The position numbers were made by a program, and so were the translations under genes. The notes under the pieces were generated by a model. It was not told the origin of the DNA and ran no database searches. It worked only from the letters and a program-made list of their open reading frames with translations. A DNA stretch of 64,000 nucleotides from Chitinophagaceae bacterium (lineage in GTDB: Bacteria > Bacteroidota > Bacteroidia > Chitinophagales > Chitinophagaceae), in NCBI GenBank assembly GCA_947457465.1, contig CANGWB010000009.1, forward strand, positions 1 to 64,000, read 5' to 3'. Below are positions 25,258-34,510 of this stretch, one piece after another; within the stretch, counting starts at the first letter, position 1, and every line of letters starts with the position of its first letter.

Positions 25258-26670
25258 ATGTCTACCAACAGAAGAAAATTCCTTCGTCAACTCGCTGCCG
25301 GATCTACACTACTCGCTACCGCCGATCCGGCCCTTGCGGCACTTCATCAAAACAACGAGCGATCGACTGTAAAGCCATTTAACATGTGTGGCTATGCTGC
25401 CCCCAAACTGAATGTAGTGCGGGTCGGTATCATCGGCTTGGGCATGCGCGGGATCGATGCGGTAGAACGGTTAAGCTATATCGATGGCGTTGAGATCGTA
25501 GCCCTTTGCGATAAATATCTAGACCGGGTGGAATCGGCTCAGCAAAAACTGGCCAGACTAGGCCGACCAAAAGCCGTTGGCTATTCCGGCGAAGAAGGAT
25601 GGAAAGCACTATGCGATGAAGCAGACCTGGACTTGGTGTATACGCCTACCCCCTGGCATCTGCATACCCCCATTGCTCTTCGAGCGATGAAAGCAGGCAA
25701 ACATGTTGCTGTAGAAGTGCCCGCTGCTCAAACGCTGGACGACTGCTGGTCCTTGGTGGAAACCTCTGAAAAGACCCGCAGACATTGCATGATGCTGGAA
25801 AATTGCTGCTATGATTTCTTCGAACTGCTAACACTCAATATGGCACGCAATGGCTTGTTCGGCGAACTGGTTCATGCTGAGGGAGCCTATATACACGACC
25901 TGAGCAAAGACTGGTTATTCAATAAGAGAGCTTATGCCGACCAATGGCGATTGAAAGAGAATGTTGGACGAAACGGAAGCTTGTATCCGACGCACGGAAT
26001 CGGCCCGATCGCACAATGCCTGAACATCAACCGAGGCGACGGGATGGAGTACCTCACTAGCATCAGCACCGCTGATTTTTCACTTGCAGCGCTGGCCACT
26101 GATAAAGCAAAAGAAGATGCCATTTGGAAGCCTTACGAGGGAAAATCTTTCCGTGGCAACATGAATACGACGATCATTCGAACCCTGAAAGGGAAGACCA
26201 TGATGATCCAACATGATGTTTCTACACCCCGACCCTACTCCCGCATTCATCTGTTAAGTGGCACTAAAGGGATGGCCCAAAAATGGCCTTCTCCACAACG
26301 GATCGCATTCGGTCACAGTGCCATTAGTAAAGAAGAGTTTACGAAGCTGGAAGAAAAATACACGCCTCCTATCGTGAAACACATCGGAGCCATTGCCAAA
26401 GAAGTTGGCGGACACGGCGGGATGGACTTCATCATGGACTGGCGACTGATCGATTGTCTCCGCAATGGCTTACCACTCGATCAAGATGTGTATGATGCCG
26501 CTGCCTGGAGTGTAATCGTGCCGCTCAGTGAACGATCCGTCAGTAAACGTGGCCAATCGGTCGATGTACCCGATTTCACCCGCGGACATTGGAAAACAAA
26601 CACGCCGGTGAGTTTAAGCCTGGAAGGCGGCGCCACAACCGGTGTGCGCGAATTACCTAAACAATCGTAA
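25258..26670 (+). CDS. GH109-like NAD-dependent glycosidase (Gfo/Idh/MocA fold)
   Basis: Encodes 470 residues from the ATG at 25258. The N-terminus has a twin-arginine signal (TNRRKFLRQLAAGS), so the folded, cofactor-loaded protein is probably exported by Tat. The Rossmann motif VGIIGLGMRGIDAVERL binds NAD. The stretches KHVAVEVPAAQTLDDCW and TRRHCMMLENCCYDFFELL strongly recall family GH109, which includes alpha-N-acetylgalactosaminidases acting through an NAD redox cycle. The exact sugar is inference. It follows trmD by 48 bases; no polysaccharide-utilisation genes surround it. Confidence 0.85.
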   Translation: MSTNRRKFLRQLAAGSTLLATADPALAALHQNNERSTVKPFNMCGYAAPKLNVVRVGIIGLGMRGIDAVERLSYIDGVEIVALCDKYLDRVESAQQKLARLGRPKAVGYSGEEGWKALCDEADLDLVYTPTPWHLHTPIALRAMKAGKHVAVEVPAAQTLDDCWSLVETSEKTRRHCMMLENCCYDFFELLTLNMARNGLFGELVHAEGAYIHDLSKDWLFNKRAYADQWRLKENVGRNGSLYPTHGIGPIAQCLNINRGDGMEYLTSISTADFSLAALATDKAKEDAIWKPYEGKSFRGNMNTTIIRTLKGKTMMIQHDVSTPRPYSRIHLLSGTKGMAQKWPSPQRIAFGHSAISKEEFTKLEEKYTPPIVKHIGAIAKEVGGHGGMDFIMDWRLIDCLRNGLPLDQDVYDAAAWSVIVPLSERSVSKRGQSVDVPDFTRGHWKTNTPVSLSLEGGATTGVRELPKQS

Positions 26671-26742
26671 GTAAGTGATTGTAAATTCCCTAATTTGAGC
26701 GGGAACAAGACCCTACACGGATAGTAACACCTGAATTTTCTC

Positions 26743-27777
26743 ATGCGCGCATTGCCTACTCTCACCGATCCTGTCTACAAACGTCCTGAACGATTTTCCC
26801 GTTACGAGCGTTTTTGGCTCAACTACTTGAACGATGAGCGTGATCTCCCGTTTATCCACATGCTCACCGGCATTCACCTGCTGGTGATCCCGGCAGCCAT
26901 CATCCTGTTTACACCGCTCTTAACCGGATGGCAGTGGTGGCTACTCTTCATTCCATATTTCTACATTTCGCAGCTATATTTCAAGGGGCGATTCGGATTG
27001 ATGCTGCACTGCATCAGTCACCGGAAACTTTTCAAAAAACCTTACACCTGGCTTTACAACTACGTGATCTGGATCGTCTGTCCTTTCTTCGGTCACACCC
27101 CCGAAACCTATTTCGTGCACCACATGGGCATGCATCACGTAGAAAATAACCATGAGGAGGATGCCAGTTCCACCATGCGATATCAGCGCGACAGTTTAGG
27201 CGATTTTCTGAAATATGTGAGTCGGTTTCTAATTATTGGTCTTATTGACACCTTTAATTATTTCTTTAGCCGAAACAGAAAGAAGTTTTACATGCGACTC
27301 ACGTTCGGAGAGTTAAGCTTCTACTTAGCCTGTGTTGCGCTTTGGTTCGTAAACTGGCAAGCGACTTTATTCATATTTCTCATCCCATTCTTCTTTGCCC
27401 GTATCGTGATGATGATCGGCAACTGGACGCAGCACGCCTTCATCGATCCCAGCGATCCGGATGAGAATACCATCAATTGCATCAACACCAAATACAATCA
27501 CACCTGTTGGAACGACGGCTATCATGAAGTGCATCATACCCGTCCGGCGCTACACTATACCGAGATCCCCAATGAATTCATGAAGCACACGGAACGGTAC
27601 GCCGAAAACAAGATTCTGGTGTTCGATGGCATCCACTATCTGCACATTTTCCTTTGGTTGATGGGCAAGCGATATGATAAGCTGGCCGACCACCTGGTGA
27701 ATCTGCACAATATGTACCCCAGCAAAGAATACGCGATCGATCTGATGCGATCCCGTACCCGTCGTTTTACCAACTGA
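26743..27777 (+). CDS. Membrane fatty acid desaturase
   Basis: Encodes 344 residues with four or more membrane helices. The di-iron histidine boxes are present: HCISHRK, HHMGMHH and HEVHHTRP, plus a further His in GNWTQHAF. Such enzymes insert double bonds in acyl chains (fatty acid, carotenoid or sphingolipid precursors). The substrate cannot be told from sequence. Its last 11 bases overlap the end of the convergent BNR-protein gene. Confidence 0.87.
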   Translation: MRALPTLTDPVYKRPERFSRYERFWLNYLNDERDLPFIHMLTGIHLLVIPAAIILFTPLLTGWQWWLLFIPYFYISQLYFKGRFGLMLHCISHRKLFKKPYTWLYNYVIWIVCPFFGHTPETYFVHHMGMHHVENNHEEDASSTMRYQRDSLGDFLKYVSRFLIIGLIDTFNYFFSRNRKKFYMRLTFGELSFYLACVALWFVNWQATLFIFLIPFFFARIVMMIGNWTQHAFIDPSDPDENTINCINTKYNHTCWNDGYHEVHHTRPALHYTEIPNEFMKHTERYAENKILVFDGIHYLHIFLWLMGKRYDKLADHLVNLHNMYPSKEYAIDLMRSRTRRFTN

Positions 27778-30700
27778 TCGCGGGCAATTTCCATTCCAAT
27801 GCTTTCGCGTTGATCGCTGGTATTTGCTCTGACTCGATGGCTTTCAACTTTGCTAATTCTGTTCGGATCTTACCACCGATCTCAGCGTAAGCTTCTACAG
27901 CTTGCTTAGTTACTCCGCCAGACCCGGCCCGTACCTGGTTGTATAAGCCGCTTAGCTTATCGTCCAGCCGTATGGGATAATTCAAGACATCCTGACTGCT
28001 CTTTGCCTTTGTCTGATGCAAGGCCTCTTCGACCTGCGTGAGTTGTTTGACCGTAGTATCCAATAGTGCTTTCATTGCCGGAATCGTATCGGAATTCCAT
28101 TGTTTTCGCTTTTCCTCCAACTGACCACGAACCGAGCGTATTTTTTGCAGTGCCGTCATTGTTTCAGAGAAAAGATCACGCACGTTCAACAGATACTCCA
28201 ATTGTGCGGCATACTCTTGTTCAGTCGCCTTGAAGTTCGGATCCGGCAAAAGGGTGAACGGAACTTCCACAGAGTCTTTATCGAAGAAAAACCGAGCGCG
28301 GTAGGTGCCAGGGATTGCCTGGGGCCCTCTTACAGAACCATTCCAGATGATCAATCCATCCGGACCTTTCTCCGCATCCGGATATTGAAGGTTCCAATTG
28401 AAACGATTCATTCCGGCGGTCAACTCCAACTTGTCCTTGTCACCGCTAGTCTGATACTGACGAATGAATTTTCCTTTTGAATCATACAAGGACACTCGTA
28501 CAGACTTTGACTCGGTCAATGAATCCACCCAATATGGAATGACAATCCCTTTGGGCGCATTCACTCCTGATGCCGCAGCCGTTCCATAACCACTCCGTCC
28601 GCTATTCATACGCACCACCGGTGCGGGTGCATATACATGCCAGGACTTCTTGAAATTCGGTTCAGCGTATTGTTGGAGAACAGACAAGTCATCCAGTATA
28701 TAAATACTTCTGCCCTGTGTGCCAACGATGAGATCATTGTCTTTCAATGCCAGATCCGTGATCGGACTCACCGGCAGGTTACACTGGAAAGCCTCCCAGT
28801 TTGCACCATCATCATAACTGATATATAAACCGTATTCCGTACCCGCATACAGCAGTCCCTTCCGGATCCGATCGGCTCGTAGGGCACGGGTAAAATGCAT
28901 GCGATTGATACCATTGTCGATGCGCTTCCAGGTTTTCCCATAATCCTCCGTGCGGAAGAGATAAGGCGTAAAGTCATCCAGCTTATATCGTGTACCAACA
29001 AAATATGCAGCACCTTTCCGATGCGGATCTACCTCCATTGAATTCCACATCATGCCGGCTGGTATTCCGGTGGGCGTGACATTCGTCCAGCTCTTACCCT
29101 GATCCCGACTCACATGGATCAATCCATCATCACTTCCCGTCCACAGCAATCCTGGCTCCAATGCACTTTCAGCAGCCGTGAAGATGGTACAGTAATATTC
29201 TACACTGGTATTGTCTTTGGTGATCGGTCCGCCACTCGGACCTTGTTTTGATTTGTCATTAGTAGTAAGATCGGGACTGATCTGCTGCCAGGATTTTCCC
29301 TCGTTCTCCGTCACAAAAAGATGGTTGCCGGCAACATATAATCGCTTCGGATCATGTGGTGAGAAAAAGATCGGATAGTTCCATTGAAAACGATAGCGCT
29401 GTACATCTGCTCCGGCACCGATCCCATCATCGGGCCATACATTGATCATCCGATTCTCCTGTGTGCGATGATCCAGTCTGGAGAGAAATCCCATATAACT
29501 TCCACCGTAAGTAATATCGGGATCGTTGGGATCCGCTACTACATAGCCGCTCTCCCCTCCGGCAGTCTCCTGAAAATCATCTCCGGTAATGGCTGAACCA
29601 TACGAACGGGAGCGGATGCGGAAGGCGCTATTGTCTTGTTGGCCACCCAAGATGCGATAGGGAAACGAATTGTCGGTACTGATCCGATAGACCTGAACCG
29701 TGGGCTGATTCAGATAGGTGCTCCAGTTATTACCCATATCGAATGAGACTTGTGCCCCACCATCGTCCGCCACGATCATACGTGATGGGTCTTTGGGATC
29801 AAGCCATAGATCGTGATGATCGCCGTGAGGTGTATTGATCCGCTTGAATGTTTTGCCGGCATCGGCACTTTGTAAAAACTCAACATTCAGGCAATAGACG
29901 CGGTTCTCATTTTTAGGATCGACATAGACACGCGTATAGTACCAAGCCCGCTGGCGTATGTTATTGTCGTTAGATTGAAGGGCCCAGGTTTTACCGGCAT
30001 CATTACTGACAAACAACCCTCCTTTCTCGTTTTCAATCAATGCATAAATTTTATCGGTATTGCTGGGTGCCACGGCCACGCCAACAATGCCCCAGGTCCC
30101 TTTGGGCAAACCTTTCTGTTGCGTGAGGGATGTCCAGGTTTCCCCACCATCGGTTGACTTCCAAAGTCCACTCCCCTCTCCCCCGCTCTCCATCACATGC
30201 GGCCGACGAGTGACCCGCCAGGTTCCCGCATAGAGCACACTGGGATTTCCCGGATCTAGTACTACCTCGCTGCAACCGGTCTGTTCATTTACAAATAGCG
30301 TTCGCTTCCAGGTTTTACCCCCGTCAGTTGTTTTATAGACGCCTCGCTCTTGATTGGGACCGAACAAATGCCCCATGACTGCTAACCAAACGATATCAGG
30401 ATTCTTGGGATGAATGACAATTCGTACGATGTGCCGGCTGTCTTTCAATCCCAGGTTTCGCCAAGATTTTCCACCATCATCGCTGCGCCAGATACCGCCC
30501 AGTCCTTCGCTCACATTCCCACGCATCGTCTTCTCTCCCTCACCAGCATACAGAATACTTTCATCTGATGGCGCTACGGCAACTGACCCGATCGACCCGC
30601 CGAAATATTTATCACTGATGTTTTTCCAGTTACTCCCCCCATCGGTCGTCTTCCACACACCACCTCCGACACCACCAAAATAAAAGGTGTTACGTTCCTG

Positions 30701-30877
30701 ATAGCTGCCGGCGACCGCTGCACTACGTCCACCTCTGAACGGACCGATCAAACGAAAAGAAACGCCTTGCTGAAAAGCTGCCGGCAGGGAGGCGACTGAT
30801 GGCGTTCGGGTTGATTTGCTCTGCGCGAACAACGTAGCCGGCAACATCATCAGTAAAAGGATCCGAATGGGTCGCAT
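27767..30877 (-). CDS. Exported BNR/Asp-box repeat (VPS10-like) protein
   Basis: Encodes 1036 residues with a signal peptide at about 1-19 (ending LFAQ). At least eight Asp-box motifs (SxDxGxxW type) are seen, for example TTDGGSNWKNIS, SDDGGKSWRNLG, STDGGETWTSL, SRDQGKSWTNV and SYDDGANWEAF, giving one or two large beta-propellers like those of sortilin/VPS10 and sialidase-like proteins. After about residue 750 comes a beta-sandwich-like part and a helical C-terminal region (LRDLFSETMTALQKIRSVRG). No sialidase catalytic set was recognised, and no type IX sorting domain. Function unknown; a secreted or periplasmic binding or hydrolytic role is likely. Confidence 0.82.
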   Translation of the reverse strand: MRPIRILLLMMLPATLFAQSKSTRTPSVASLPAAFQQGVSFRLIGPFRGGRSAAVAGSYQERNTFYFGGVGGGVWKTTDGGSNWKNISDKYFGGSIGSVAVAPSDESILYAGEGEKTMRGNVSEGLGGIWRSDDGGKSWRNLGLKDSRHIVRIVIHPKNPDIVWLAVMGHLFGPNQERGVYKTTDGGKTWKRTLFVNEQTGCSEVVLDPGNPSVLYAGTWRVTRRPHVMESGGEGSGLWKSTDGGETWTSLTQQKGLPKGTWGIVGVAVAPSNTDKIYALIENEKGGLFVSNDAGKTWALQSNDNNIRQRAWYYTRVYVDPKNENRVYCLNVEFLQSADAGKTFKRINTPHGDHHDLWLDPKDPSRMIVADDGGAQVSFDMGNNWSTYLNQPTVQVYRISTDNSFPYRILGGQQDNSAFRIRSRSYGSAITGDDFQETAGGESGYVVADPNDPDITYGGSYMGFLSRLDHRTQENRMINVWPDDGIGAGADVQRYRFQWNYPIFFSPHDPKRLYVAGNHLFVTENEGKSWQQISPDLTTNDKSKQGPSGGPITKDNTSVEYYCTIFTAAESALEPGLLWTGSDDGLIHVSRDQGKSWTNVTPTGIPAGMMWNSMEVDPHRKGAAYFVGTRYKLDDFTPYLFRTEDYGKTWKRIDNGINRMHFTRALRADRIRKGLLYAGTEYGLYISYDDGANWEAFQCNLPVSPITDLALKDNDLIVGTQGRSIYILDDLSVLQQYAEPNFKKSWHVYAPAPVVRMNSGRSGYGTAAASGVNAPKGIVIPYWVDSLTESKSVRVSLYDSKGKFIRQYQTSGDKDKLELTAGMNRFNWNLQYPDAEKGPDGLIIWNGSVRGPQAIPGTYRARFFFDKDSVEVPFTLLPDPNFKATEQEYAAQLEYLLNVRDLFSETMTALQKIRSVRGQLEEKRKQWNSDTIPAMKALLDTTVKQLTQVEEALHQTKAKSSQDVLNYPIRLDDKLSGLYNQVRAGSGGVTKQAVEAYAEIGGKIRTELAKLKAIESEQIPAINAKALEWKLPAISW

Positions 30878-30935
30878 ACAACAGGATTTGATTGAGTTGG
30901 AAAGTTAGCTAAAAACGAATTCGTAACTTACTGAC

Positions 30936-32576
30936 ATGTCAAGTAACGAGCAAAGCATCCGTGGTCAGATCGTCGATATTCACCAGCAACGGATATTTCC
31001 CGGAGAGGTAATTTTCAAGGACGGAAAAATCGAGATGATCCGCCCAAGCAGCAGCGACAGCATTCCGGCCGACCGATATATACTACCCGGATTCATCGAT
31101 GCCCATGTCCACATCGAAAGTTCTTTACTGGTACCCTCGGAATTTGCCCGTCTGGCCGTAGCCCACGGAACCGTTGCTACGATCAGTGACCCCCATGAGA
31201 TCGCCAATGTTTGTGGCATGGCCGGAGTGGAATTCATGATCGAGAATGGCAACCAAGTGCCCTTCAAATTTCATTTCGGTGCGCCCAGCTGCGTACCCGC
31301 AACGATTTTTGAAACTGCCGGTGCCACGATCACCGTGGATGATGTCCGTGCTTTACTGGCAAGGCCCGAAGTGAACTACCTAAGCGAAATGATGAATTTC
31401 CCGGGCGTGTTGTATGCGGATAAAGAAGTATTACAGAAGATAGAAACAGCAAAAGCAGCGGGTAAACCGATAGATGGACATGCTCCCGGACTTCGTGGAG
31501 AAGAAGCGCAACGATATATTGATGCCGGTATCAGTACTGATCATGAATGTTTCACCTACGAAGAAGCAAAAGATAAAATCGAGCGCGGGATGAAGATCCT
31601 GATCCGAGAAGGAAGTGCAGCAAAAAACTTTGATGCACTGATCGAGCTCTTGCGCGACTATCCCGAACAGATCATGTTCTGCAGTGACGATAAACATCCC
31701 GATAGTTTGCTGGAGGGACATATCAACCAGCTCTGTGCCCGAGCCATTGCAAAAGAAATTCCGCTTTTCCATGTATTACGGGCCGCCTGTATCAATCCCG
31801 CTGTACATTATTCCATGCGTGCTGGGCAATTACGTGAAGGTGATCCCGCCGATCTCATTGTAGTGCAGGATCTTTCGCAGTTTGAGGTAACAGAAACTTA
31901 TATCGACGGACAAATCGTCTTTTCAAACGGAGTCACGCACATCGATCCGGCACCAGTCAACCCCATCAACCAATTCAATACAACCCCGATACGGGAATCA
32001 GATCTTATAACAAACGCTGATCATCCCTTATCAACCTACCCGGTGATCGGGGCGCTGGACGGACAACTGATAACAGAACCTATTCTTGAACAGCCAACGA
32101 TCCTGAACGGCCAGCTGGTATCTGACACAGCAAGAGATATTTTGAAGATCGTGGTAGTGAATCGATATCACACCGCACCGCCTGCAATTGCCTTCATTAA
32201 AAATTTCGGGCTCACCCGAGGCGCCCTGGCGTCGTCGGTTGCACATGATAGTCATAATATCGTAGCGGTTGGCTGCGACGATGAATCGATCTGCCGGGCA
32301 GTGAATGCAGTAATCGAAAACGATGGTGGGCTCAGTGCCGTGAATGAAGGGCACGATCATATTCTCGCCCTGCCGGTTGCGGGGTTGATGAGTGCCTCCG
32401 ACGGATTTGAGATTGCCAAACAATACACGCAACTCGATCGATTTGTCAAAGATGAACTTGGCTCCGGATTACGGGCGCCATTCATGACTTTATCATTTAT
32501 GGCCCTACTGGTGATCCCACATGTGAAACTGAGTGATAAGGGACTTTTCGATGGTGACCGATTCAAATTTTTCTGA
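30936..32576 (+). CDS. ade: Adenine deaminase
   Basis: Encodes 546 residues. It deaminates adenine to hypoxanthine for purine salvage. The amidohydrolase metal site begins [15 protein letters not shown], followed by [11 protein letters not shown] and the Asp-containing [12 protein letters not shown]. The C-terminal Ade domain holds [21 protein letters not shown] and [12 protein letters not shown]. Length and order fit bacterial Ade. Its stop and that of anmK abut as TGATCA. The neighbours upp and anmK are also salvage genes. Confidence 0.94.
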   Translation: MSSNEQSIRGQIVDIHQQRIFPGEVIFKDGKIEMIRPSSSDSIPADRYILPGFIDAHVHIESSLLVPSEFARLAVAHGTVATISDPHEIANVCGMAGVEFMIENGNQVPFKFHFGAPSCVPATIFETAGATITVDDVRALLARPEVNYLSEMMNFPGVLYADKEVLQKIETAKAAGKPIDGHAPGLRGEEAQRYIDAGISTDHECFTYEEAKDKIERGMKILIREGSAAKNFDALIELLRDYPEQIMFCSDDKHPDSLLEGHINQLCARAIAKEIPLFHVLRAACINPAVHYSMRAGQLREGDPADLIVVQDLSQFEVTETYIDGQIVFSNGVTHIDPAPVNPINQFNTTPIRESDLITNADHPLSTYPVIGALDGQLITEPILEQPTILNGQLVSDTARDILKIVVVNRYHTAPPAIAFIKNFGLTRGALASSVAHDSHNIVAVGCDDESICRAVNAVIENDGGLSAVNEGHDHILALPVAGLMSASDGFEIAKQYTQLDRFVKDELGSGLRAPFMTLSFMALLVIPHVKLSDKGLFDGDRFKFF

Positions 32577-33662
32577 TCAGGCCTCCTGACCCATCCAAAG
32601 CGCTCCACCAACACTGGGAGCTGATGCACCCGTTACAGATGCGATCACGGTGTTTTCCTGACGCCAGCGAAGCACGCCGATGAAAGCCATGATCAGCGCT
32701 TCCTTGAATTGCACCAGTTCTGCTTCCGGAACGAAGGGCGTGATACCGATGGGATGCAAATGATGGCGCATGCGTTCGATCAGAAATTCATTAAAAGCAC
32801 CACCACCGGTGACCATCATCTCACCAGGCTCTACGGAACGCTTACTCATGGCAAATGCATGATGCAACTGTATGGCGATATGTTCGACATAGGTACAAAG
32901 CAAGTCGGGTATGCTGGTATTGCTTTGAAGTAACAAGGGCAATATGATATCGGTTCCTAATTGATTGGGAAGTGATTTAGGACCGGTTCGATGGTAATAT
33001 TCCAATGCATTGAGTTGATCCAGCAGCTCCGGGCAGATCGATCCTGTTCGCGCGATGGCACCGCCTTCATCCATCGAGTGCCCCATTTGTTCGGCGAGGG
33101 CGTTGAGTACGCGGTTCGCGGGACAAACATCGAATGCCAGATATGGATCCGATGCTATGGAGACATTGGCTATGCCGCCGATGTTCAGAAAATACGGATG
33201 GCCCTGAAAAAGTAACCGTTCACCGATGGGAACGATGGGTGCACCTTGTCCGCCCAACGCCACATCCATGGAGCGGAGATCAGATACGACAGGTAGTCTG
33301 GTAGCAGCGGCCAGTGCGGCACCGTCTCCCAATTGAGCCGTGAGCTTGGAGGCGGGTGTATGAAAAGTAGTATGGCCGTGAGAAGCGATCAACCCCACTC
33401 GATAGGCCAATCCTTTTTCATCGATGAAACGATTCACTAATGCACCGAGGTGATGTCCATAGTCTACATGCAGCTGCAGATAATCGCTGGCCCGAAGCTC
33501 GGTCGCCCGGCTCAACAGCTCTTTCCAGGATGCCGTGTATGGATAACAGTCGGCGGCCTCGATCTTATAATGCCAATTGGGACCGTCTGATTGAAATTCA
33601 ACCAAGGCCAAATCCAGTCCGTCCAGCGAACTGCCGCTCATCAGTCCCAACACTCGATACAT
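32577..33662 (-). CDS. anmK: Anhydro-N-acetylmuramic acid kinase
   Basis: Encodes 361 residues from the second of two adjacent ATGs (33662; 33665 is equally possible). AnmK opens and phosphorylates 1,6-anhydroMurNAc from cell wall recycling. The ATPase-fold motifs are LMSGSSLDGLDLAL at the start, ASHGHTTFHTP, YFLNIGGIANVSI and VTGGGAFNEFLIERM. Length is normal. It diverges from upp with a 43-base shared promoter space. Confidence 0.93.
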   Translation of the reverse strand: MYRVLGLMSGSSLDGLDLALVEFQSDGPNWHYKIEAADCYPYTASWKELLSRATELRASDYLQLHVDYGHHLGALVNRFIDEKGLAYRVGLIASHGHTTFHTPASKLTAQLGDGAALAAATRLPVVSDLRSMDVALGGQGAPIVPIGERLLFQGHPYFLNIGGIANVSIASDPYLAFDVCPANRVLNALAEQMGHSMDEGGAIARTGSICPELLDQLNALEYYHRTGPKSLPNQLGTDIILPLLLQSNTSIPDLLCTYVEHIAIQLHHAFAMSKRSVEPGEMMVTGGGAFNEFLIERMRHHLHPIGITPFVPEAELVQFKEALIMAFIGVLRWRQENTVIASVTGASAPSVGGALWMGQEA

Positions 33663-33677
33663 CATGGCATTTTCAAT

Positions 33678-33685
33678 TAGATTTG
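33678..33685 (+). promoter_or_regulatory. -7 element (TAGATTTG) for upp
   Basis: Exact TAnnTTTG match, 20 nt before the upp ATG at 33706. Confidence 0.6.
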
Positions 33686-33686
33686 T

Positions 33687-33694
33687 CAAAATTA
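33687..33694 (-). promoter_or_regulatory. -7 element (TAATTTTG) for anmK
   Basis: Minus-strand exact TAnnTTTG match, 24 nt before the anmK ATG at 33662. It is separated from the upp -7 element on the other strand by one base, so the two promoters cross each other. Confidence 0.6.
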
Positions 33695-33705
33695 GTGTAT
33701 CCATC

Positions 33706-34356
33706 ATGGTCATCAACCTCAGTCAGCAGCATTCGCTCGTCAGTAATTGGGTCGCCGAGTTGCGAGATGTCAACGTGCAATCGGACCGAATGCGTTTTCG
33801 GCGCAACCTGGAGCGGATCGCTGAAGCCACCGCTTACGAGATCAGCAAGAAGCTGCCGGCCAAACAAGTGGAAGTGACCACCCCATTGGGTACCGCTACC
33901 CATTGGATGCTCGAAAGTCAGCCCGTATTGGGTACCATTCTTCGCGCGGGATTACCCATGCATCAGGGGTTGTTGAATTATTTCGACAAAGCCGACAATG
34001 CTTTTGTATCCGCCTATCGTAAACATCACCCGGACGGCAGTTTTGAGATCCGGATGGAATATCTCTCTTGCCCCACCTTGGAGGGCAGAGTACTGATCTT
34101 GGCCGATCCTATGCTGGCAACAGGTGCATCGCTGGCCAAAACCATTCAATTCCTTCGCGAGGAAGGAAAGCCGAGTCAGGTTCATATTGTCACCGCCATC
34201 GCCTGCCAGGTAGGTATCGAAGGGGTGTTAAGAGAAGATCCAACAGCCACGATTTGGTGCGGTGATATCGATGAGGAACTCACCGCCAAGAGTTATATCG
34301 TACCCGGACTGGGTGATGCCGGAGATCTGGCTTTCGGTGAGAAGAAACAACAATAA
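33706..34356 (+). CDS. upp: Uracil phosphoribosyltransferase
   Basis: Encodes 216 residues from the ATG at 33706 (MVINLSQQHSLVSNWVAEL). It makes UMP from uracil and PRPP. The PRPP loop is DPMLATGASLAKTIQFL; GTILRAGLPMHQGLL and YIVPGLGDAGDLAFG (uracil site) are typical. Length is normal. A purine-rich repeat begins at its stop codon. Confidence 0.95.
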   Translation: MVINLSQQHSLVSNWVAELRDVNVQSDRMRFRRNLERIAEATAYEISKKLPAKQVEVTTPLGTATHWMLESQPVLGTILRAGLPMHQGLLNYFDKADNAFVSAYRKHHPDGSFEIRMEYLSCPTLEGRVLILADPMLATGASLAKTIQFLREEGKPSQVHIVTAIACQVGIEGVLREDPTATIWCGDIDEELTAKSYIVPGLGDAGDLAFGEKKQQ

Positions 34357-34427
34357 GGTTGAAGGGTGAAAGGTGAGAGGTGAAAGGTGAAAATTCAACC
34401 TTCATCTTTCACCTTTCAACATATTCG
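34355..34427 (+). repeat. Purine-rich repeat, copy A, with inverted arm
   Basis: The left arm consists of GGTGAAAGGTGA-type units starting AAGGTTGAAGG at 34355, overlapping the upp stop codon; the right arm is the pyrimidine complement (TTCAACCTTCATCTTTCACC onward, ending near 34420). The arms can fold back over most of their length, with mismatches. It shares its core with copies at 37056-37128 and 57181-57240. Confidence 0.7.
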
Positions 34428-34463
34428 CAGTTTTCCGTAATTTGCCTATTCCCTCAACCCTTT

Positions 34464-34487
34464 CGGGCAATTTCGGTTGCCCGTTTT
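34464..34487 (+). terminator. Hairpin with short T tract in the PorP-like gene leader
   Basis: CGGGCAA (34464-34470) pairs perfectly with TTGCCCG (34477-34483), loop TTTCGG, then TTTTCGTT. It lies 24 bases before the PorP-like start. It may end the upp transcript or act as an attenuator; the T tract is weak. Confidence 0.5.
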
Positions 34488-34510
34488 CGTTAAAGAGGGA
34501 CCATAAACCG

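Noticed and set aside
34355-34427. CRISPR-like array in the GGTGAAA-type units
   Set aside because: Units are 6-10 bases with no unique spacers; it is a simple purine repeat.
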